Shown here: one piece after another, positions 56,590 to 56,832 of the stretch
Position numbering within the stretch: position 1 is the first letter of the stretch
How the letters are laid out: every line of letters starts with the position of its first letter
The notes under the pieces: model-generated
Told to the model about the DNA's origin: nothing
What the model saw: only the letters and a program-made list of their open reading frames with translations
Databases searched by the model: none
Assembly (NCBI GenBank): GCA_022783665.1
Contig: JALFZJ010000043.1
Location: forward strand, 1 to 56,832
Direction of reading: 5' to 3'
DNA: 56,832 bases
From: Arcanobacterium sp.
GTDB lineage: Bacteria; Actinomycetota; Actinomycetes; Actinomycetales; Actinomycetaceae
Position numbers and translations under genes: made by a program

Positions 56590-56832
56590 ATGCAACATCT
56601 TCACACAGAGCTGGTCGTAATTGGCGGTGGTGCAACTGGCGCTGGTGTTGCGCGTGACGCCGCCATGCGTGGCTTCGACGTAGTGCTCCTCGATCGCGCA
56701 GATCTGTGCCAAGGCACGTCTGCTCGCTACCACGGTCTTTTGCATTCGGGCGGGCGTTATGTGATCTCCGATCCTGAGTCTGCTACGCAGTGCGCGGAGG
56801 AAAACCGCATTCTGCGCCAGATTCACGCCGAC
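56590..56832 (+). CDS. glpA: GlpA-type glycerol-3-phosphate dehydrogenase, N-terminal part
   Basis: The first 81 codons, running off the right edge. [28 protein letters not shown] is the FAD-binding start, and [23 protein letters not shown] resembles the GRNHGLLHSGARYAVTD region of GlpA more than GlpD. GlpA is the catalytic subunit of the anaerobic GlpABC complex, passing electrons to menaquinone, which fits the many menaquinone genes here. ATG 56590 has GGGGGA ten bases upstream. Whether glpB and glpC follow cannot be seen. Confidence 0.85.
   Translation, partial: MQHLHTELVVIGGGATGAGVARDAAMRGFDVVLLDRADLCQGTSARYHGLLHSGGRYVISDPESATQCAEENRILRQIHAD

Overview
The window looks like chromosome from a host-associated actinobacterium, most likely of the Actinomycetaceae (Arcanobacterium/Trueperella type). 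This is inferred from gene content and moderate GC, not from a marker gene. The actinobacterial hallmarks are a fused E2-E1 2-oxoglutarate enzyme (OdhA/Kgd type), a SigR/RsrA-type sigma and zinc anti-sigma pair, the 24-residue ribosomal protein bL37, Rv3235-like and DUF6912-like proteins, and menaquinone as the only quinone pathway seen. The order sigR, aroA, rsgA ... Rv3235-like, secA resembles the sigH to secA1 part of mycobacterial genomes.

Layout. 1-3592 is an arginine neighbourhood: argS (cut by the window edge), argR, argF and a short protein that is only the arginine-binding half of ArgR, all on the minus strand, followed by tRNA-Arg(CCG). 3618-8161 holds a glycerophosphodiesterase, an M23 cell-wall peptidase and two coupled CNNM/CBS membrane proteins. 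8329-12845 has kgd with a strong terminator and an SGNH-fold protein that has lost its catalytic residues. 12813-15610 (minus) carries a eukaryote-type UDP-glucose pyrophosphorylase, bL37, and the sigR-rshA redox pair with three 22-bp tandem repeats at the end of rshA. 15733-24141 (plus) carries doxX-aroA-rsgA-hisN and sbcD-sbcC. 24121-28991 has a DUF6912-like gene, the Rv3235-like gene and secA.

The main feature is a respiratory block on the minus strand from 48608 down to 29140: menG, menJ, then all fourteen complex I genes (nuoA to nuoN) with start and stop codons overlapping or nearly touching, and then a polyprenyl diphosphate synthase whose start overlaps the nuoN stop. The electron-input enzyme and the enzymes that make, methylate and reduce its quinone are thus written together. 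menF diverges from menG across only 22 bp, and menD and menC follow beyond an HtrA-type protease. menB, menE and menA are not in the window.

The right end has a SorC-family regulator divergent from the start of a GlpA-type glycerol-3-phosphate dehydrogenase. The gap between them contains several TTTCA/TGAAA half-sites arranged as inverted repeats. I found no rRNA, insertion sequence, prophage or CRISPR array. The most unusual items are the ArgR half-protein, the catalytically dead SGNH protein, the 26-bp palindrome and the long serine/aspartate-rich insert inside menF, the rshA tandem repeats and the candidate SorC operators.
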